Origin: Haemophilus parainfluenzae | GTDB lineage: Bacteria; Pseudomonadota; Gammaproteobacteria; Enterobacterales; Pasteurellaceae | Assembly: GCF_003252725.1 (NCBI RefSeq) | Contig: NZ_QEPO01000006.1 | Span: 1 to 64,000, forward strand | Length of the DNA: 64,000 nt | Direction: 5' to 3' | In this document: positions 18,153-27,614 of the stretch, piece after piece | Numbering within the stretch: the stretch's first letter is position 1 | Layout: every line of letters begins with the position of its first letter | Made by a program: the position numbers and the translations under genes | Notes under the pieces: generated by a model | Told to the model about the DNA's origin: nothing | What the model saw: the letters and a program-made list of their open reading frames with translations, nothing else | Databases searched by the model: none

Positions 18153-19592
18153 ATGCTGACAGAATTTGGGAACTGGATTGAACAAGGATTGACATGGATT
18201 ATCGAACATTTTGATGAGCCATTATGGAATATCACCATTGTTATTTTATTAGGTGTAGGTCTATTTTTTACCATTACTACTGGGTTAGTGCAGTTACGTC
18301 TTTTCCCTGCAAGTATTCGCGAAATGTGGTTTGGTCGTGCAGCAGAGGGAAATTCTTTAACGCCATTTCAAGCTTTTGCAACTGGGCTTGCTAGTCGAGT
18401 TGGCGTAGGTAATATCAGTGGTGTGGCAACAGCTATTGCGCTTGGTGGTGAAGGTGCCGTATTTTGGATGTGGGTAACGGCATTTATTGGCATGTCGAGT
18501 GCCTTTGCGGAATCGACTTTAGCACAGGTATTTAAAATTCAAGATAAAGATGGCTCTTTCCGTGGTGGCCCCGCTTATTATATTACACAAGGTTTAAAAT
18601 CACGTTGCTTAGCGGTAGCATTTGCCGTATCACTTATTTTTACTTTTGGTTTTGCATTTAATTCAGTGCAAGCAAACTCAATCGTAGAAGCAACTAAAAA
18701 TGCTTGGGATTGGCAAGGTGAATATGTTGGTCTTGTTTTAGTGGTATTAACTGCTGCCATTATTTTTGGTGGCGTGAAGCGTATTGCAACAATTTCTAGT
18801 AGCGTAGTACCAATGATGGCGCTCTTTTATTTAATCATGGCGGTAATTATCTTAGGCATGCATATTGATATGATCCCGACGGTAATCGCTAATATTTACA
18901 AAAGTGCCTTTACTTTCCAATCTGCCGCAGGTGGGATGCTTGGTGCTTTAGTCTCCAAAGCCATGATGATGGGGATAAAACGTGGATTATTCTCTAATGA
19001 AGCAGGGATGGGGTCTGCACCAAATGCGGCCGCTGCAGCACATGTAAAACATCCAGTAAGCCAAGGTTTAGTGCAAATGCTTGGTGTGTTTGTGGATACC
19101 ATGATCGTCTGTACTTGTACGGCAGTGATTATCCTGCTTTCAGATAATTACGGCAGTGAAACACTGAAAAGTATTTCCTTAACACAAAATGCCTTGCGTT
19201 ATCATGTAGGGGAGTTTGGCGTACACTTCTTAGCTTTCATCTTATTGCTTTTCGCTTATTCCTCTATCATTGGTAACTATGCTTATGCGGAAAGTAACAT
19301 TCGCTTTATTAAAAATAAACCTTGGTTTGTATGGTTGTTCCGCTTATCGGTATTGTTCTTTGTTTATTTCGGTTCAGTAAAATCAGGCAATGTCGTGTGG
19401 AATTTTGCGGATACGGTGATGGCCGTGATGGCAATTATTAACTTAGTCGCGATCGTTTTACTTTCCCCGATTGTGTGGAAGTTAATGAAAGACTATCAAC
19501 ATCAATTAAAAGCAGGAAAAGAGCCTGAATTTAAAATTGACCTCTATCCTGAAATTAAAAAGCGAGTATTAGAGCATCGAATTTGGAAATAA
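18153..19592 (+). CDS. Alanine/glycine:cation symporter family protein
   Basis: Sodium-coupled amino acid importer of the AGCS family. The product has 479 residues and about ten or eleven membrane helices. Family signatures are TGLASRVGVGNISGVATAIALGG-like near residue 75 and GLFSNEAGMGSAPNAAAAA around residue 280. The ATG at 18153 is chosen over a TTG at 18108 because AGTGAGG lies 6 bases upstream and the preceding residues overlap the terminator-like hairpin. The transported amino acid (alanine, glycine or another) cannot be told from sequence. Confidence 0.92.
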   Translation: MLTEFGNWIEQGLTWIIEHFDEPLWNITIVILLGVGLFFTITTGLVQLRLFPASIREMWFGRAAEGNSLTPFQAFATGLASRVGVGNISGVATAIALGGEGAVFWMWVTAFIGMSSAFAESTLAQVFKIQDKDGSFRGGPAYYITQGLKSRCLAVAFAVSLIFTFGFAFNSVQANSIVEATKNAWDWQGEYVGLVLVVLTAAIIFGGVKRIATISSSVVPMMALFYLIMAVIILGMHIDMIPTVIANIYKSAFTFQSAAGGMLGALVSKAMMMGIKRGLFSNEAGMGSAPNAAAAAHVKHPVSQGLVQMLGVFVDTMIVCTCTAVIILLSDNYGSETLKSISLTQNALRYHVGEFGVHFLAFILLLFAYSSIIGNYAYAESNIRFIKNKPWFVWLFRLSVLFFVYFGSVKSGNVVWNFADTVMAVMAIINLVAIVLLSPIVWKLMKDYQHQLKAGKEPEFKIDLYPEIKKRVLEHRIWK

Positions 19593-19610
19593 GCATTTAA
19601 TGAAATATGA

Positions 19611-19637
19611 AAAGGCGGGAAATTCCCGCCTTTATTG
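19611..19637. terminator. Terminator between symporter and bcr-like gene
   Basis: AAAGGCGGGAA-TTCCCGCCTTT perfect stem followed by ATTGTTTT. It lies between convergent genes. A USS copy (19660-19668) overlaps the stop codon of the next gene. Confidence 0.85.
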
Positions 19638-19667
19638 TTTTAAATTGATCTGAAAATTGACCGCACT

Positions 19668-20858
19668 TTATCGTTCATTTCGATAAGTAAGGAAGTAATA
19701 AGAAAGAGCAGAAATAACCACGCAAGCTGTCATTGTATAGAGCATTGGTGCAGCGGTTTCCATTTTAAAGCTCGCTACCAAGGAACCCATCACCGCACCG
19801 ACACCAAAACGTACACTTCCCATTAATGAATTTGCAGTTCCTGCCATCGTTGGGAATTTTTCTAGAATAGAGGCGGTAGCATTGGATGAGATTAATGGGT
19901 TTTGACCGACAAAAAAGGCCACACCAATTGCCATTGACCAAAAACCAAAATCAAAAAGTGCGGTTAAAAATAGCCAGATTCCTGAAATAAATTGTACGGC
20001 AATACCAATTCGTAACATGGTTTCAGCACCTAGCTTCAATACAAATTTTCCATTTAGATAAGAAGCAGCGGTCATAATCGCGATATTGATCATAAAGAAA
20101 TAGCCAAATTGATCGACTGGAATGCCATAAATACCGATATAAACAATCGAACCAGCAGTGACGAAAGCAAATAAACCACCAAAGCCAAAAGAAGCTGCCG
20201 CCATATAACCTAACACTTCTTTTTGTTTGGAAAGCGTCATGAAGTTACGGGCAATGATATTAAGACGCAGGGGAATACGGTTTTCTTTTTTATGGGTCTC
20301 GGGAATAATGAAAAAGACAAGCAATGCCGCAAGAAATCCCATGATGCCAATCACATAAAAAATCATATGCCAGTGGAAATATTTCACGATATATCCACCA
20401 ATTATTGGCGCAACAAGCGGTGCGATCATAAAGACAAGCGTGATGGTGGACATGATTCGAGACAGTTGATCTTTGCTAAATAAATCTCGTAATAAAGCCC
20501 CAGAAAGCACAACAGGCGCAGCTCCAAAGAAACCTTGAACGAAACGCAGCGCAGTGAAACTGCCAATAGAATGAATACCCGTTAAAATGATGGCCGTGAT
20601 AGCACCAATAATGACACCTAATAAAATAATCGGTTTGCGACCAAAACTATCCCCAAAGGGACCCCAGAATAATTGTCCTGCAGCCATGCCGTAAGCAAAG
20701 AATGTCAGCGTGTGCTGAACTTGCTCGGAGTTGATATTTAGGTCTTCAGCAATATTTAAAAAGGACGGAATATACATATCCACGCCCAAAGGCGGTAGCA
20801 TCGAGAGGATGCCGAGCGTGGCGATAAAAATAAAGGTAGGTTTAATATTTTGGCTCAT
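19668..20858 (-). CDS. bcr: Bcr/CflA family drug-efflux MFS transporter
   Basis: Twelve-helix major-facilitator exporter of the DHA1 family. At 396 residues it equals E. coli Bcr. The loop 2-3 motif is GPFGDSFGRKPIILLG and motif C falls in the fifth helix (MIAPLVAPIIGGYIVKYFHW). Homologues export bicyclomycin, sulfonamides or dipeptides; the substrate here is not known. It follows rsuA with a one-base gap (TAATATG), so translational coupling is likely. Confidence 0.88.
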   Translation of the reverse strand: MSQNIKPTFIFIATLGILSMLPPLGVDMYIPSFLNIAEDLNINSEQVQHTLTFFAYGMAAGQLFWGPFGDSFGRKPIILLGVIIGAITAIILTGIHSIGSFTALRFVQGFFGAAPVVLSGALLRDLFSKDQLSRIMSTITLVFMIAPLVAPIIGGYIVKYFHWHMIFYVIGIMGFLAALLVFFIIPETHKKENRIPLRLNIIARNFMTLSKQKEVLGYMAAASFGFGGLFAFVTAGSIVYIGIYGIPVDQFGYFFMINIAIMTAASYLNGKFVLKLGAETMLRIGIAVQFISGIWLFLTALFDFGFWSMAIGVAFFVGQNPLISSNATASILEKFPTMAGTANSLMGSVRFGVGAVMGSLVASFKMETAAPMLYTMTACVVISALSYYFLTYRNER

Positions 20859-20859
20859 A

Positions 20860-21558
20860 TTATTTCACTAAATTGTCGATTTCTTCCTGAGTGAGTGGAC
20901 GAAATTCGCCTTCATCTAAGCTTTCATCTAATTCAACGTTGCCTATTCTCCAACGGTGTAGCGCAACGACTTTATTGCCCAGTGCAGCAAACATTCGTTT
21001 CACCTGATGATAGCGCCCTTCAGAGATAGTCAGATTCACGTTGTAATCATCTAATACTTCTAATTTCGCCGGCTTAGTGGGTTCTTTTTCACCACGTAGC
21101 AGAATACCTTCTTCACAGGCTGAAGCATAATGGTTTTCAACTGGATCGGCTAAAGTGACTAAATAGGTTTTTTCGCATTGATGTTTTGGTGAAGTAATAC
21201 GATGTGACCATTGACCATCATCCGTTAATAGTACGAGTCCTGTGGTATCCACATCTAATCGCCCTGCACTGTGTAACTTACCAGAAAGCGGCGGTTCAAA
21301 GAATTGATAAATAGCAGGGTAGTCACCATCATCATTAGAGCAAACGTAGCCTTGTGGCTTATGCAACATAAAATATTGCCCTTCTTCTACCCAAGGCAAC
21401 AATTCATCTTCAAAATAAATTTCATCTTCTAGGCTTACTTTGGTCGCACCATTTTTCACAATTTCACCATTAATTTTGACCGCACTTTGGCGAATGGCCT
21501 TGGTGGCTTGTGAACGGGTTAAACCTGTATTCTCAGCAATAAATTTATCTAGTCGCAT
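20860..21558 (-). CDS. rsuA: 16S rRNA pseudouridine(516) synthase RsuA
   Basis: Makes pseudouridine at position 516 of 16S rRNA. An N-terminal S4 RNA-binding domain (MRLDKFIAENTGLTRSQATK) precedes the catalytic domain with the active-site Asp in GRLDVDTTGLVLLTDDG. The C-terminal EGRYHQVKRMFAALG motif is present. Length 232 (E. coli 231), which favours RsuA over RluB or RluF. It sits between a DUF1919 gene (9-base gap) and the bcr-like gene (1-base gap). Confidence 0.93.
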   Translation of the reverse strand: MRLDKFIAENTGLTRSQATKAIRQSAVKINGEIVKNGATKVSLEDEIYFEDELLPWVEEGQYFMLHKPQGYVCSNDDGDYPAIYQFFEPPLSGKLHSAGRLDVDTTGLVLLTDDGQWSHRITSPKHQCEKTYLVTLADPVENHYASACEEGILLRGEKEPTKPAKLEVLDDYNVNLTISEGRYHQVKRMFAALGNKVVALHRWRIGNVELDESLDEGEFRPLTQEEIDNLVK

Positions 21559-21567
21559 CGTAAACTC

Positions 21568-22197
21568 TTATTTTTGATTGAACCAGCTGACGTAATCAAA
21601 CTGATCGTAATATTTTTCGCCATTCCAACCAGAAAAAGTAAATAAATCGCCCACTTCGCCTTTGTTTTCAAAGCCTTTAATGTAGAAAGCAGATTTTAAT
21701 TCGGGATATGGCTTGTGGGTAAAGACAACTTTGTTTGGATAAGGCAAGTTATCAAAGGCTTGCAAGTCTTCATATTTTGCACCTTTTCCACCATCTTTAT
21801 CTGTCATCATAATAAACAAGTTATCGAGGTTTAAACGCTGTGAGCGTGCTTCCCACTTTTCCCGAGCCTCTTGTTCGGAGTGGTAGTGCATAAAGTGCAC
21901 CTTAAGATCACCTAATAAACCAACAGGATATGGTTTTTCTGTTTGTATAAATTGAAGCGGTTGTGCTTGATAGAATGTGATGTTCTGTAGATAGCGAACA
22001 AAATCGCTTGGGTCTAAATAAAGGTTAACAAACGGAGAATTAAAAGGCTGATTTAGATCGTGCAAAATAAATGCACCGACACAGTTAGCAGAAATCACTG
22101 ACATGCCTTGGTTAGTTAACCGTTTTTGAAAGGTTTTATTAATCGCTTTCCGTTGTAATTTATTGATGGCACTTCTAAATTTAGAAAACAAACTCAT
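21568..22197 (-). CDS. DUF1919 family protein
   Basis: A 209-residue soluble protein without signal peptide or membrane helix. It opens with a basic region and then reads GMSVISANCVGAFILHDLNQPFNSPFVNLY, typical of the DUF1919 family sometimes annotated as exopolysaccharide biosynthesis protein. Tryptophan/tyrosine-rich blocks such as FSGWNGEKYYDQFDYVSWF close it. Biochemical function is unknown. It is first in a three-gene minus-strand unit with rsuA and the bcr-like pump. Confidence 0.82.
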   Translation of the reverse strand: MSLFSKFRSAINKLQRKAINKTFQKRLTNQGMSVISANCVGAFILHDLNQPFNSPFVNLYLDPSDFVRYLQNITFYQAQPLQFIQTEKPYPVGLLGDLKVHFMHYHSEQEAREKWEARSQRLNLDNLFIMMTDKDGGKGAKYEDLQAFDNLPYPNKVVFTHKPYPELKSAFYIKGFENKGEVGDLFTFSGWNGEKYYDQFDYVSWFNQK

Positions 22198-22397
22198 TAT
22201 TTATATCCTGTATATTTTTTGCGATATAGTAACGTTTTTGCTTCTGAATGTGAAGAAAAGACAAAAGTGCGGTCGATTTCACTCATATTTTTGTAATAAT
22301 TTTGTAAAATTTTTGCGGTATGTCACAAAATTCTGTTTAAAAGAGAGTATAATGGCGCAAATTTTATTTAGCCTAAGTGAAAATGGAGTATTTTTAT

Positions 22398-23672
22398 ATG
22401 AGCGAACAATTACGCCAAGCCGCATTAGATTTTCATGAATTCCCAATTCCGGGGAAAATTGCCGTTACCCCAACCAAATCGCTAGAAACCCAACATGATT
22501 TAGCCCTTGCATATTCTCCCGGTGTTGCTGAGCCTTGCTTAGAGATTGAAAAAGATCCTTCAGCGGCAAGTCGTTATACTGCGCGTGCTAATTTAGTGGC
22601 CGTTATTTCAAATGGTACTGCTGTATTAGGGTTAGGAAATATCGGTGCGCTTGCCTCAAAACCTGTTATGGAAGGGAAAGGGGTATTGTTCAAAAAATTT
22701 GCCGGCATCAATGTATTTGATATTGAAATCAATGAACATGATCCAGATAAATTAATCGATATTATTGCTTCATTAGAACCTACTTTTGGTGGAATTAACC
22801 TTGAAGATATCAAAGCACCGGAATGTTTCCACATTGAAAAAGCGTTGCGTGAACGTATGGGAATTCCGGTATTCCATGATGACCAACACGGTACAGCTAT
22901 CATCGTCGGTGCGGCAGCATTAAACGGATTAGAAATTATTGGAAAAAACATTGCAGATGTTCACTTAGTGGTAAATGGCGCAGGTGCTTCAGCCATTGCG
23001 TGTACTAACTTGCTTCGAGCATTAGGTTTCAAAAAAGAAAATATCACCATGTGTGACTCTAAAGGTGTAATTTTCAAAGGCCGTGGCGATAACATGGATG
23101 AAACCAAGCAATTTTACGCAATTGAAGATAATGGTTGGCGCACATTAGCGGATGCCGTTAAGGGAGCCGATGTGTTCTTAGGTTGCTCTAAAGCCGGTGC
23201 ATTAAAACCTGAAATGGTGAAAACCATGGCGGAGAATCCATTAATCTTAGCATTGGCTAACCCAGTACCTGAAATTACCCCAGATGAAGCGAAAGCAGTA
23301 CGTCCGGATGCGATTGTTTGTACTGGTCGTTCCGACTATCCAAACCAAGTAAATAACGTACTTTGTTTCCCATTCTTATTCCGTGGTGCATTAGACGTAG
23401 GCGCAACCGCGATTAATGAAGAAATGAAATTAGCGGCTTCTCATGCAATTGCAGGTTTGGCGAAAGAACCCGTTCCATTAGAAATTATTGCTAATTATGG
23501 TGCGTTATCTTTTGGACCGGATTATGTGATTCCAACTCCGTTCGATCCTCGTTTATTATTTACCGTGTCTTCTGCGGTAGCGAAAAAAGCGATGGAAACA
23601 GGCGTAGCAACTCGTCCAATTACAGATTGGGCAGCTTATGAAAAACAATTAAAAGCATTAGTTGCAGCTTAA
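22398..23672 (+). CDS. maeB: NADP-type malic enzyme, stand-alone catalytic form
   Basis: Oxidative decarboxylation of malate to pyruvate and CO2. The ATG at 22398 ([15 protein letters not shown]) has GGAG nine bases upstream; the GTG at 22377 is in the leader. Motifs: [25 protein letters not shown] (metal site), [10 protein letters not shown], the Rossmann segment [12 protein letters not shown], and [21 protein letters not shown]. The protein stops at 424 residues, where the phosphotransacetylase-like C-terminal domain of MaeB (E. coli 759 residues) would begin. A USS terminator follows at once, so this looks like a settled short form, not a sequencing error. Confidence 0.92.
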   Translation: MSEQLRQAALDFHEFPIPGKIAVTPTKSLETQHDLALAYSPGVAEPCLEIEKDPSAASRYTARANLVAVISNGTAVLGLGNIGALASKPVMEGKGVLFKKFAGINVFDIEINEHDPDKLIDIIASLEPTFGGINLEDIKAPECFHIEKALRERMGIPVFHDDQHGTAIIVGAAALNGLEIIGKNIADVHLVVNGAGASAIACTNLLRALGFKKENITMCDSKGVIFKGRGDNMDETKQFYAIEDNGWRTLADAVKGADVFLGCSKAGALKPEMVKTMAENPLILALANPVPEITPDEAKAVRPDAIVCTGRSDYPNQVNNVLCFPFLFRGALDVGATAINEEMKLAASHAIAGLAKEPVPLEIIANYGALSFGPDYVIPTPFDPRLLFTVSSAVAKKAMETGVATRPITDWAAYEKQLKALVAA

Positions 23673-23683
23673 TCTTTCTCTTT

Positions 23684-23735
23684 CAAAGTGCGGTTAAAAA
23701 ATGATGATATTTTTAACCGCACTTTGTGTTTTTTT
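23684..23735 (+). terminator. USS inverted-repeat terminator after malic enzyme
   Basis: CAAAGTGCGGTTAAAAA and TTTTTAACCGCACTTTG form a stem of about 17 bp followed by TGTTTTTTT. Both arms are uptake signals. Confidence 0.92.
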
Positions 23736-23807
23736 ATCTGTCTATGGAAGGAATAGCACATTTGCGTGCTTTAAATTAATCAAAGGGTAGCGATACCTTC
23801 AGGACTT

Positions 23808-25745
23808 ATGAGTGTCAAAATGAAACAAACACGTTCTCCTTTATATCCGATTTTTCTCTTCGTCATCATTAATCTGATTATTTTCACCTTATCTCGTCTT
23901 GGGCTTGCGATTTGGCAGGCCGATCGTGTTTCTGCGGTATCGGGCTGGGGACAATTATTCTTACAAGGCTTGCGTATGGACATCGTAGCTTTGTGTTACC
24001 TATTTGGTGTACCAGCATTATTTACGGTGTTATTTCATAATAGCCGTATTTGGAAAATGATTTTACGCATTTGGCTCACCCTAGGTAGTGTGTTTATTCT
24101 GTTTATGGAATTGGCTACACCGGCATTTATCGAAACCTATGATTTCCGTCCAAACCGTCTTTTTATCGAATATCTAATTTATCCGAAAGAAGTCTTTTCA
24201 ATGTTGATGGAAGGCCATTTAACTGCGGTCATTTTTAGCCTTATTTTTACCGTTACGGCTTTCTTCTGTTATTGGAAACTCTCGGGTTATGCGGTGAAAA
24301 ACTTACGCCCAATGAGCTGGAAATTACGTCCTGTTGTCGCATTGCTTGTTGTTGCAGTTGCCTTTTTAGGGGCGCGTTCGAGTTTTCAGCACCGTGGTGT
24401 GAACCCTGCAATGGTGGCTTTTTCTTCCGATGGGTTAGTCAATTCGCTCGTGTTGAATTCAGGCTATTCTGTTCTTTATGCCGCCCAACAATTTAAAGAC
24501 GAAGGGGCATCTTCTGAAGCCTATGGCAAAATGGATACCGATGAAATGTTGCGTATTGTTAAAGCAAGCCGTGGCCGTCCTGAAAGTGATTATATTTCAG
24601 AGAAGATTCCAACCTTAACGAAAAACCAAGCCACTTATCAAGGTAAACCGAAAAATATCGTCATTATTTTGGAAGAAAGTTTTGGCGCGCAATTTGTCGG
24701 TACATTAGGCGGAAAACCACTTTCACCTGAATTTGATAAATTAGCCAAAGAAGGCTGGTTATTTGAAAATCTCTATGCAACTGGTACACGATCTGTACGT
24801 GGTATTGAAGCCACGACAGCTGGTTTTACACCTACTCCAGCACGTGCGGTAGTGAAATTAAATAATAGTCAAAGTAGTTTCTTTACCATTGCAGATTTAC
24901 TTGCTAAACAAGGTTATAACACGTCTTTTATTTATGGCGGTGAAAAACACTTTGATAATATGGCAAGCTTCTTCTATGGCAACGGTTTCCAAAATATTAT
25001 CGATCAAAAGGATTATCAAAATCCAAAATTTACTGCGACTTGGGGCGTGAGTGATGAGGATTTATTTGATAAAGCGAACGAAACCTTTACCCAATTACAG
25101 AATGAAGGAAAACCATTCTTTAGCTTAGTGTTCAGTTCAAGCAATCACGATCCTTTTGAATTTCCTGATGGTAAAATTGAGCTTTACGAGCAACCAAAAG
25201 CAACCCGTAATAACAGCGCAAAATATGCAGATTATGCGATTGGTTATTTCTTCAAATTAGCGAAACAATCTAATTATTGGAAAGATACCGTGTTCTTGGT
25301 GATTGCCGACCATGATTCTCGTGCAGCTGGGGCAAGCTTGGTGCCAATTAAGCATTTCCATATTCCTGCGTTAATTTTAGGTGATCATGTTGAGCCACGC
25401 CGAGACAGTCGTTTAGTGAGCCAAATTGATATGCCAACGACCTTACTTTCTATTGCGGGTGTAAGTGGTAATTATCCGATGATTGGGTTTGATTTAACGC
25501 AAGATGTGAATCCGAATCGTGCCTTTATGCAGTTTGATCAAACTCAAGCCTTAATGAAAGGCAATCATGATGTTGTTATTCAAACACCAAATAGCAAAGC
25601 AAAAGGCTATGTGTATGATAAAGAAAAAGATACATTGACTGAAAAAGAGGTGCCGGAAGAAATGAAAAAAGAAGCATTGGCACATGCTTTACTTGGTAGC
25701 TATTTGTATAAAAACCGTTTATATAAAGGCAGTGAAGAGAAATAA
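23808..25745 (+). CDS. LTA-synthase-like membrane phosphatase/transferase (sulfatase fold)
   Basis: Inner-membrane protein of 645 residues: about five N-terminal membrane helices (to roughly residue 190) and a periplasmic alkaline-phosphatase-fold domain. The domain has the metal-binding NIVIILEESFG, the nucleophile Thr327 in GTRSVRG, and later HDPFEF and IADHDSR metal ligands. Gram-positive relatives transfer glycerol phosphate. In Gram-negatives, relatives put phosphoglycerol or phosphoethanolamine on glycans or lipids. The substrate is not predictable here, and no LPS genes adjoin it. ATG 23808 is used; ATG 23820 is an alternative, since neither has a strong ribosome site. Confidence 0.85.
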   Translation: MSVKMKQTRSPLYPIFLFVIINLIIFTLSRLGLAIWQADRVSAVSGWGQLFLQGLRMDIVALCYLFGVPALFTVLFHNSRIWKMILRIWLTLGSVFILFMELATPAFIETYDFRPNRLFIEYLIYPKEVFSMLMEGHLTAVIFSLIFTVTAFFCYWKLSGYAVKNLRPMSWKLRPVVALLVVAVAFLGARSSFQHRGVNPAMVAFSSDGLVNSLVLNSGYSVLYAAQQFKDEGASSEAYGKMDTDEMLRIVKASRGRPESDYISEKIPTLTKNQATYQGKPKNIVIILEESFGAQFVGTLGGKPLSPEFDKLAKEGWLFENLYATGTRSVRGIEATTAGFTPTPARAVVKLNNSQSSFFTIADLLAKQGYNTSFIYGGEKHFDNMASFFYGNGFQNIIDQKDYQNPKFTATWGVSDEDLFDKANETFTQLQNEGKPFFSLVFSSSNHDPFEFPDGKIELYEQPKATRNNSAKYADYAIGYFFKLAKQSNYWKDTVFLVIADHDSRAAGASLVPIKHFHIPALILGDHVEPRRDSRLVSQIDMPTTLLSIAGVSGNYPMIGFDLTQDVNPNRAFMQFDQTQALMKGNHDVVIQTPNSKAKGYVYDKEKDTLTEKEVPEEMKKEALAHALLGSYLYKNRLYKGSEEK

Positions 25746-25770
25746 AGTGCGGTCAGTTTTAAGCTAAATT

Positions 25771-25799
25771 TAAAGGGCGAATGATTTCGCCCTTTTTCT
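25771..25799. terminator. Terminator between sulfatase-fold gene and ytfE
   Basis: AAAGGGCGA-ATGATT-TCGCCCTTT stem with a T run, between convergent genes. A USS copy (25745-25753) overlaps the preceding stop codon. Confidence 0.88.
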
Positions 25800-25814
25800 T
25801 TATATGATTTGCTC

Positions 25815-26489
25815 TTAGTGATTTTCAGCAATAACACGTGGGAATAAAATATTGTTTTCACGGTGAATATGCATCATTAAATCATCTGCAAATTCTTGGA
25901 TGCCGCTGTAAAGCGCACGCCATGTATTGCAAGCATCAGCCGGAGGCGTCATATTGTTTGTTAATGATTTCAATACATCTAAATGTTCGCCGTGTTCAGC
26001 GTGTTCCATTTCCATCATACGAATTGGCATTTGCGCCATCATATAGTTACCTGCTTTGATCATAGGGAAAAGCACGTGCTCTTCTTTCATCATATGGTTG
26101 CTCAAATCCTCATAGATATTGCGTAATTCAGCCGCCACACCTATTGGGCAATTTTCACGATCGCCATGAACACTTTCTACACGATCCGCTAAGACGATTA
26201 ATTCTTGAAGTTGTTCACGGTGACGTTGGTGGTAGCGAACTAAAATATGATCGATAATTTCAGGATAAGTTGCATTAACCCAATATTCTTCAGGATTTTC
26301 TGCTTTGCTATTTTGAAGCTCGGTTAAACGGGTTTCAATTTCTGCTAAATTTAATCCTTTTTCTGCCGCTGCATTTGCAAGTGTATCAGAACCACCACAG
26401 CAGAAATCCAAATCGTATTCACGAAGTAGAGAAGTTGAGCCGGGTACGCTGACAGCGATTTCACTTAATTTTTTATCTCCAAAAGACAT
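25815..26489 (-). CDS. ytfE: Iron-sulfur cluster repair di-iron protein YtfE/ScdA
   Basis: Di-iron hemerythrin-like protein that restores Fe-S clusters damaged by nitric oxide or peroxide. The N-terminal ScdA domain carries the Cys-Cys-Gly-Gly motif (residues 30-33). The hemerythrin-like region contributes the iron-binding histidines in HRQ-like helices (RYHQRHREQL, SNHMMKEEHVLFPM, EHAEHGEHLDVL, MMHIHRENNILFPR). Length 224 (E. coli 220). An FNR-like site lies about 92 bases upstream. A nitric-oxide-producing NirK is encoded elsewhere in the window, so a protective role is plausible. Confidence 0.95.
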   Translation of the reverse strand: MSFGDKKLSEIAVSVPGSTSLLREYDLDFCCGGSDTLANAAAEKGLNLAEIETRLTELQNSKAENPEEYWVNATYPEIIDHILVRYHQRHREQLQELIVLADRVESVHGDRENCPIGVAAELRNIYEDLSNHMMKEEHVLFPMIKAGNYMMAQMPIRMMEMEHAEHGEHLDVLKSLTNNMTPPADACNTWRALYSGIQEFADDLMMHIHRENNILFPRVIAENH

Positions 26490-26580
26490 AATGAATCTCC
26501 TTATTGATGAGGTAGAGTTAAAAAGTTGAGTGAAATACTAAGATAATGAAAGAAAAATGCAACGGATTTTTTAGCAAAGT

Positions 26581-26594
26581 ATGATTTAAATCAA
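26581..26594. promoter_or_regulatory. FNR box upstream of ytfE
   Basis: ATGATTTAAATCAA matches the FNR consensus TTGAT-N4-ATCAA in all but the first base. It lies in the divergent region between ytfE (start 26489) and the YafD-like gene (26704). Anaerobic control of ytfE is the natural inference. Confidence 0.6.
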
Positions 26595-26703
26595 AGCTAA
26601 AAGTTAAAGTTACCGTGTTGTAGGTAGGTATTGATGCGTATTAAAGTGAAAGTTGCATTGCTTTGATGAGGTGTTATTATTCGAGCATAGAGAGGGGATA
26701 ATA

Positions 26704-27555
26704 ATGAAGCGAATCTATCGATTTTTGGCTATTGGCTTGGTATTAGTAGTTTTAGGTGTTGGATATTTTTTTACAAATTTAACGATTTTTGACGGTACAT
26801 TTATTCAACTAAATACGTCACAAAAAGTGAGTTATATTCCTTTTGAAAACAAGTTAAATATGAAATGTGACAAGGCTGGCGATTCAGTGCCTAAATTAGC
26901 CTCTTCTCGTTTTCATTTAATAACTTGGAATGTGCATAAAGGGCAAGATAAGGGTTGGCAAGAAGATTTAGCACGACTCTCTAAACAAACTGATTTTTTG
27001 TTATTGCAAGAGGCAACGCAGCATCAAAATTTAAACACATTTTCGACCGCACTTTTTGTGTCCTCTTTTTCTTTTAAAGATCTCTTATCAGGTGTAAAAA
27101 CATTCACCAAAACGCAACCAGAATGGTATTGCGGTGGTGGCGTAGCAGAACCATTAATACAAATTCCCAAAGTGGCAAGTGTGATGAGTTTTCCATTAGA
27201 AAAAGGCGATAGCTTACTACTTATTAATGTGCATTTGATTAATTTTGAATGGGGGATTTCCGCTTATCAAACTCAGTTAGAGCAGCTTTTTTCCTTTGTC
27301 GAAAATCATCAAGGCCCCATCATCATATCTGGCGATTTTAATGCATGGAATGAGCGTCGTCTGAATTTAGTCAATAATTTGATGCAAAAATATGGACTAG
27401 ATGCAGTGACGCTATCTCAAGATGAGCGGGTTAGATTTTTAGGTTATCCACTGGATTATATTTTTACGCGAGGCGTAAAAGTGGTAAGTGCGACATCAGA
27501 AGTGGTTACTTCGTCAGATCATAATCCGTTACTGGTTGAATTCGAATTGGAATAA
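26704..27555 (+). CDS. Endonuclease/exonuclease/phosphatase family protein, YafD-like
   Basis: A 283-residue protein with one N-terminal membrane helix (residues about 5-25) and an EEP-fold domain. Visible catalytic blocks are ITWNVHKGQD, LLLQEATQ, INVHL, ISGDFNAWNERR and a C-terminal SSDHNPLLVEFE. This order matches the YafD (UPF0294) family, whose substrate is not established. ATG 26704 is chosen because GAGAGGGG lies about 7 bases before it. It is divergent from ytfE and ends at a strong terminator. Confidence 0.82.
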   Translation: MKRIYRFLAIGLVLVVLGVGYFFTNLTIFDGTFIQLNTSQKVSYIPFENKLNMKCDKAGDSVPKLASSRFHLITWNVHKGQDKGWQEDLARLSKQTDFLLLQEATQHQNLNTFSTALFVSSFSFKDLLSGVKTFTKTQPEWYCGGGVAEPLIQIPKVASVMSFPLEKGDSLLLINVHLINFEWGISAYQTQLEQLFSFVENHQGPIIISGDFNAWNERRLNLVNNLMQKYGLDAVTLSQDERVRFLGYPLDYIFTRGVKVVSATSEVVTSSDHNPLLVEFELE

Positions 27556-27581
27556 AGCGCGGTCAGATTTTGAGAAAATTT

Positions 27582-27608
27582 TAGGGCTAACGTTATGTTA
27601 GCCCTATG
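27582..27608. terminator. Terminator between YafD-like gene and pepA
   Basis: TAGGGCTAAC-GTTAT-GTTAGCCCTA is a perfect 10-bp stem between convergent genes. The T run is weak on the + strand (TGTGTTAATT) and stronger on neither, so efficiency is uncertain. Confidence 0.7.
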
Positions 27609-27614
27609 TGTTAA

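Noticed and set aside
23672-23808. Frameshift splitting a full-length maeB
   Set aside because: The sequence after the stop is a USS terminator and then an unrelated gene; no phosphotransacetylase-like sequence is visible in any frame.
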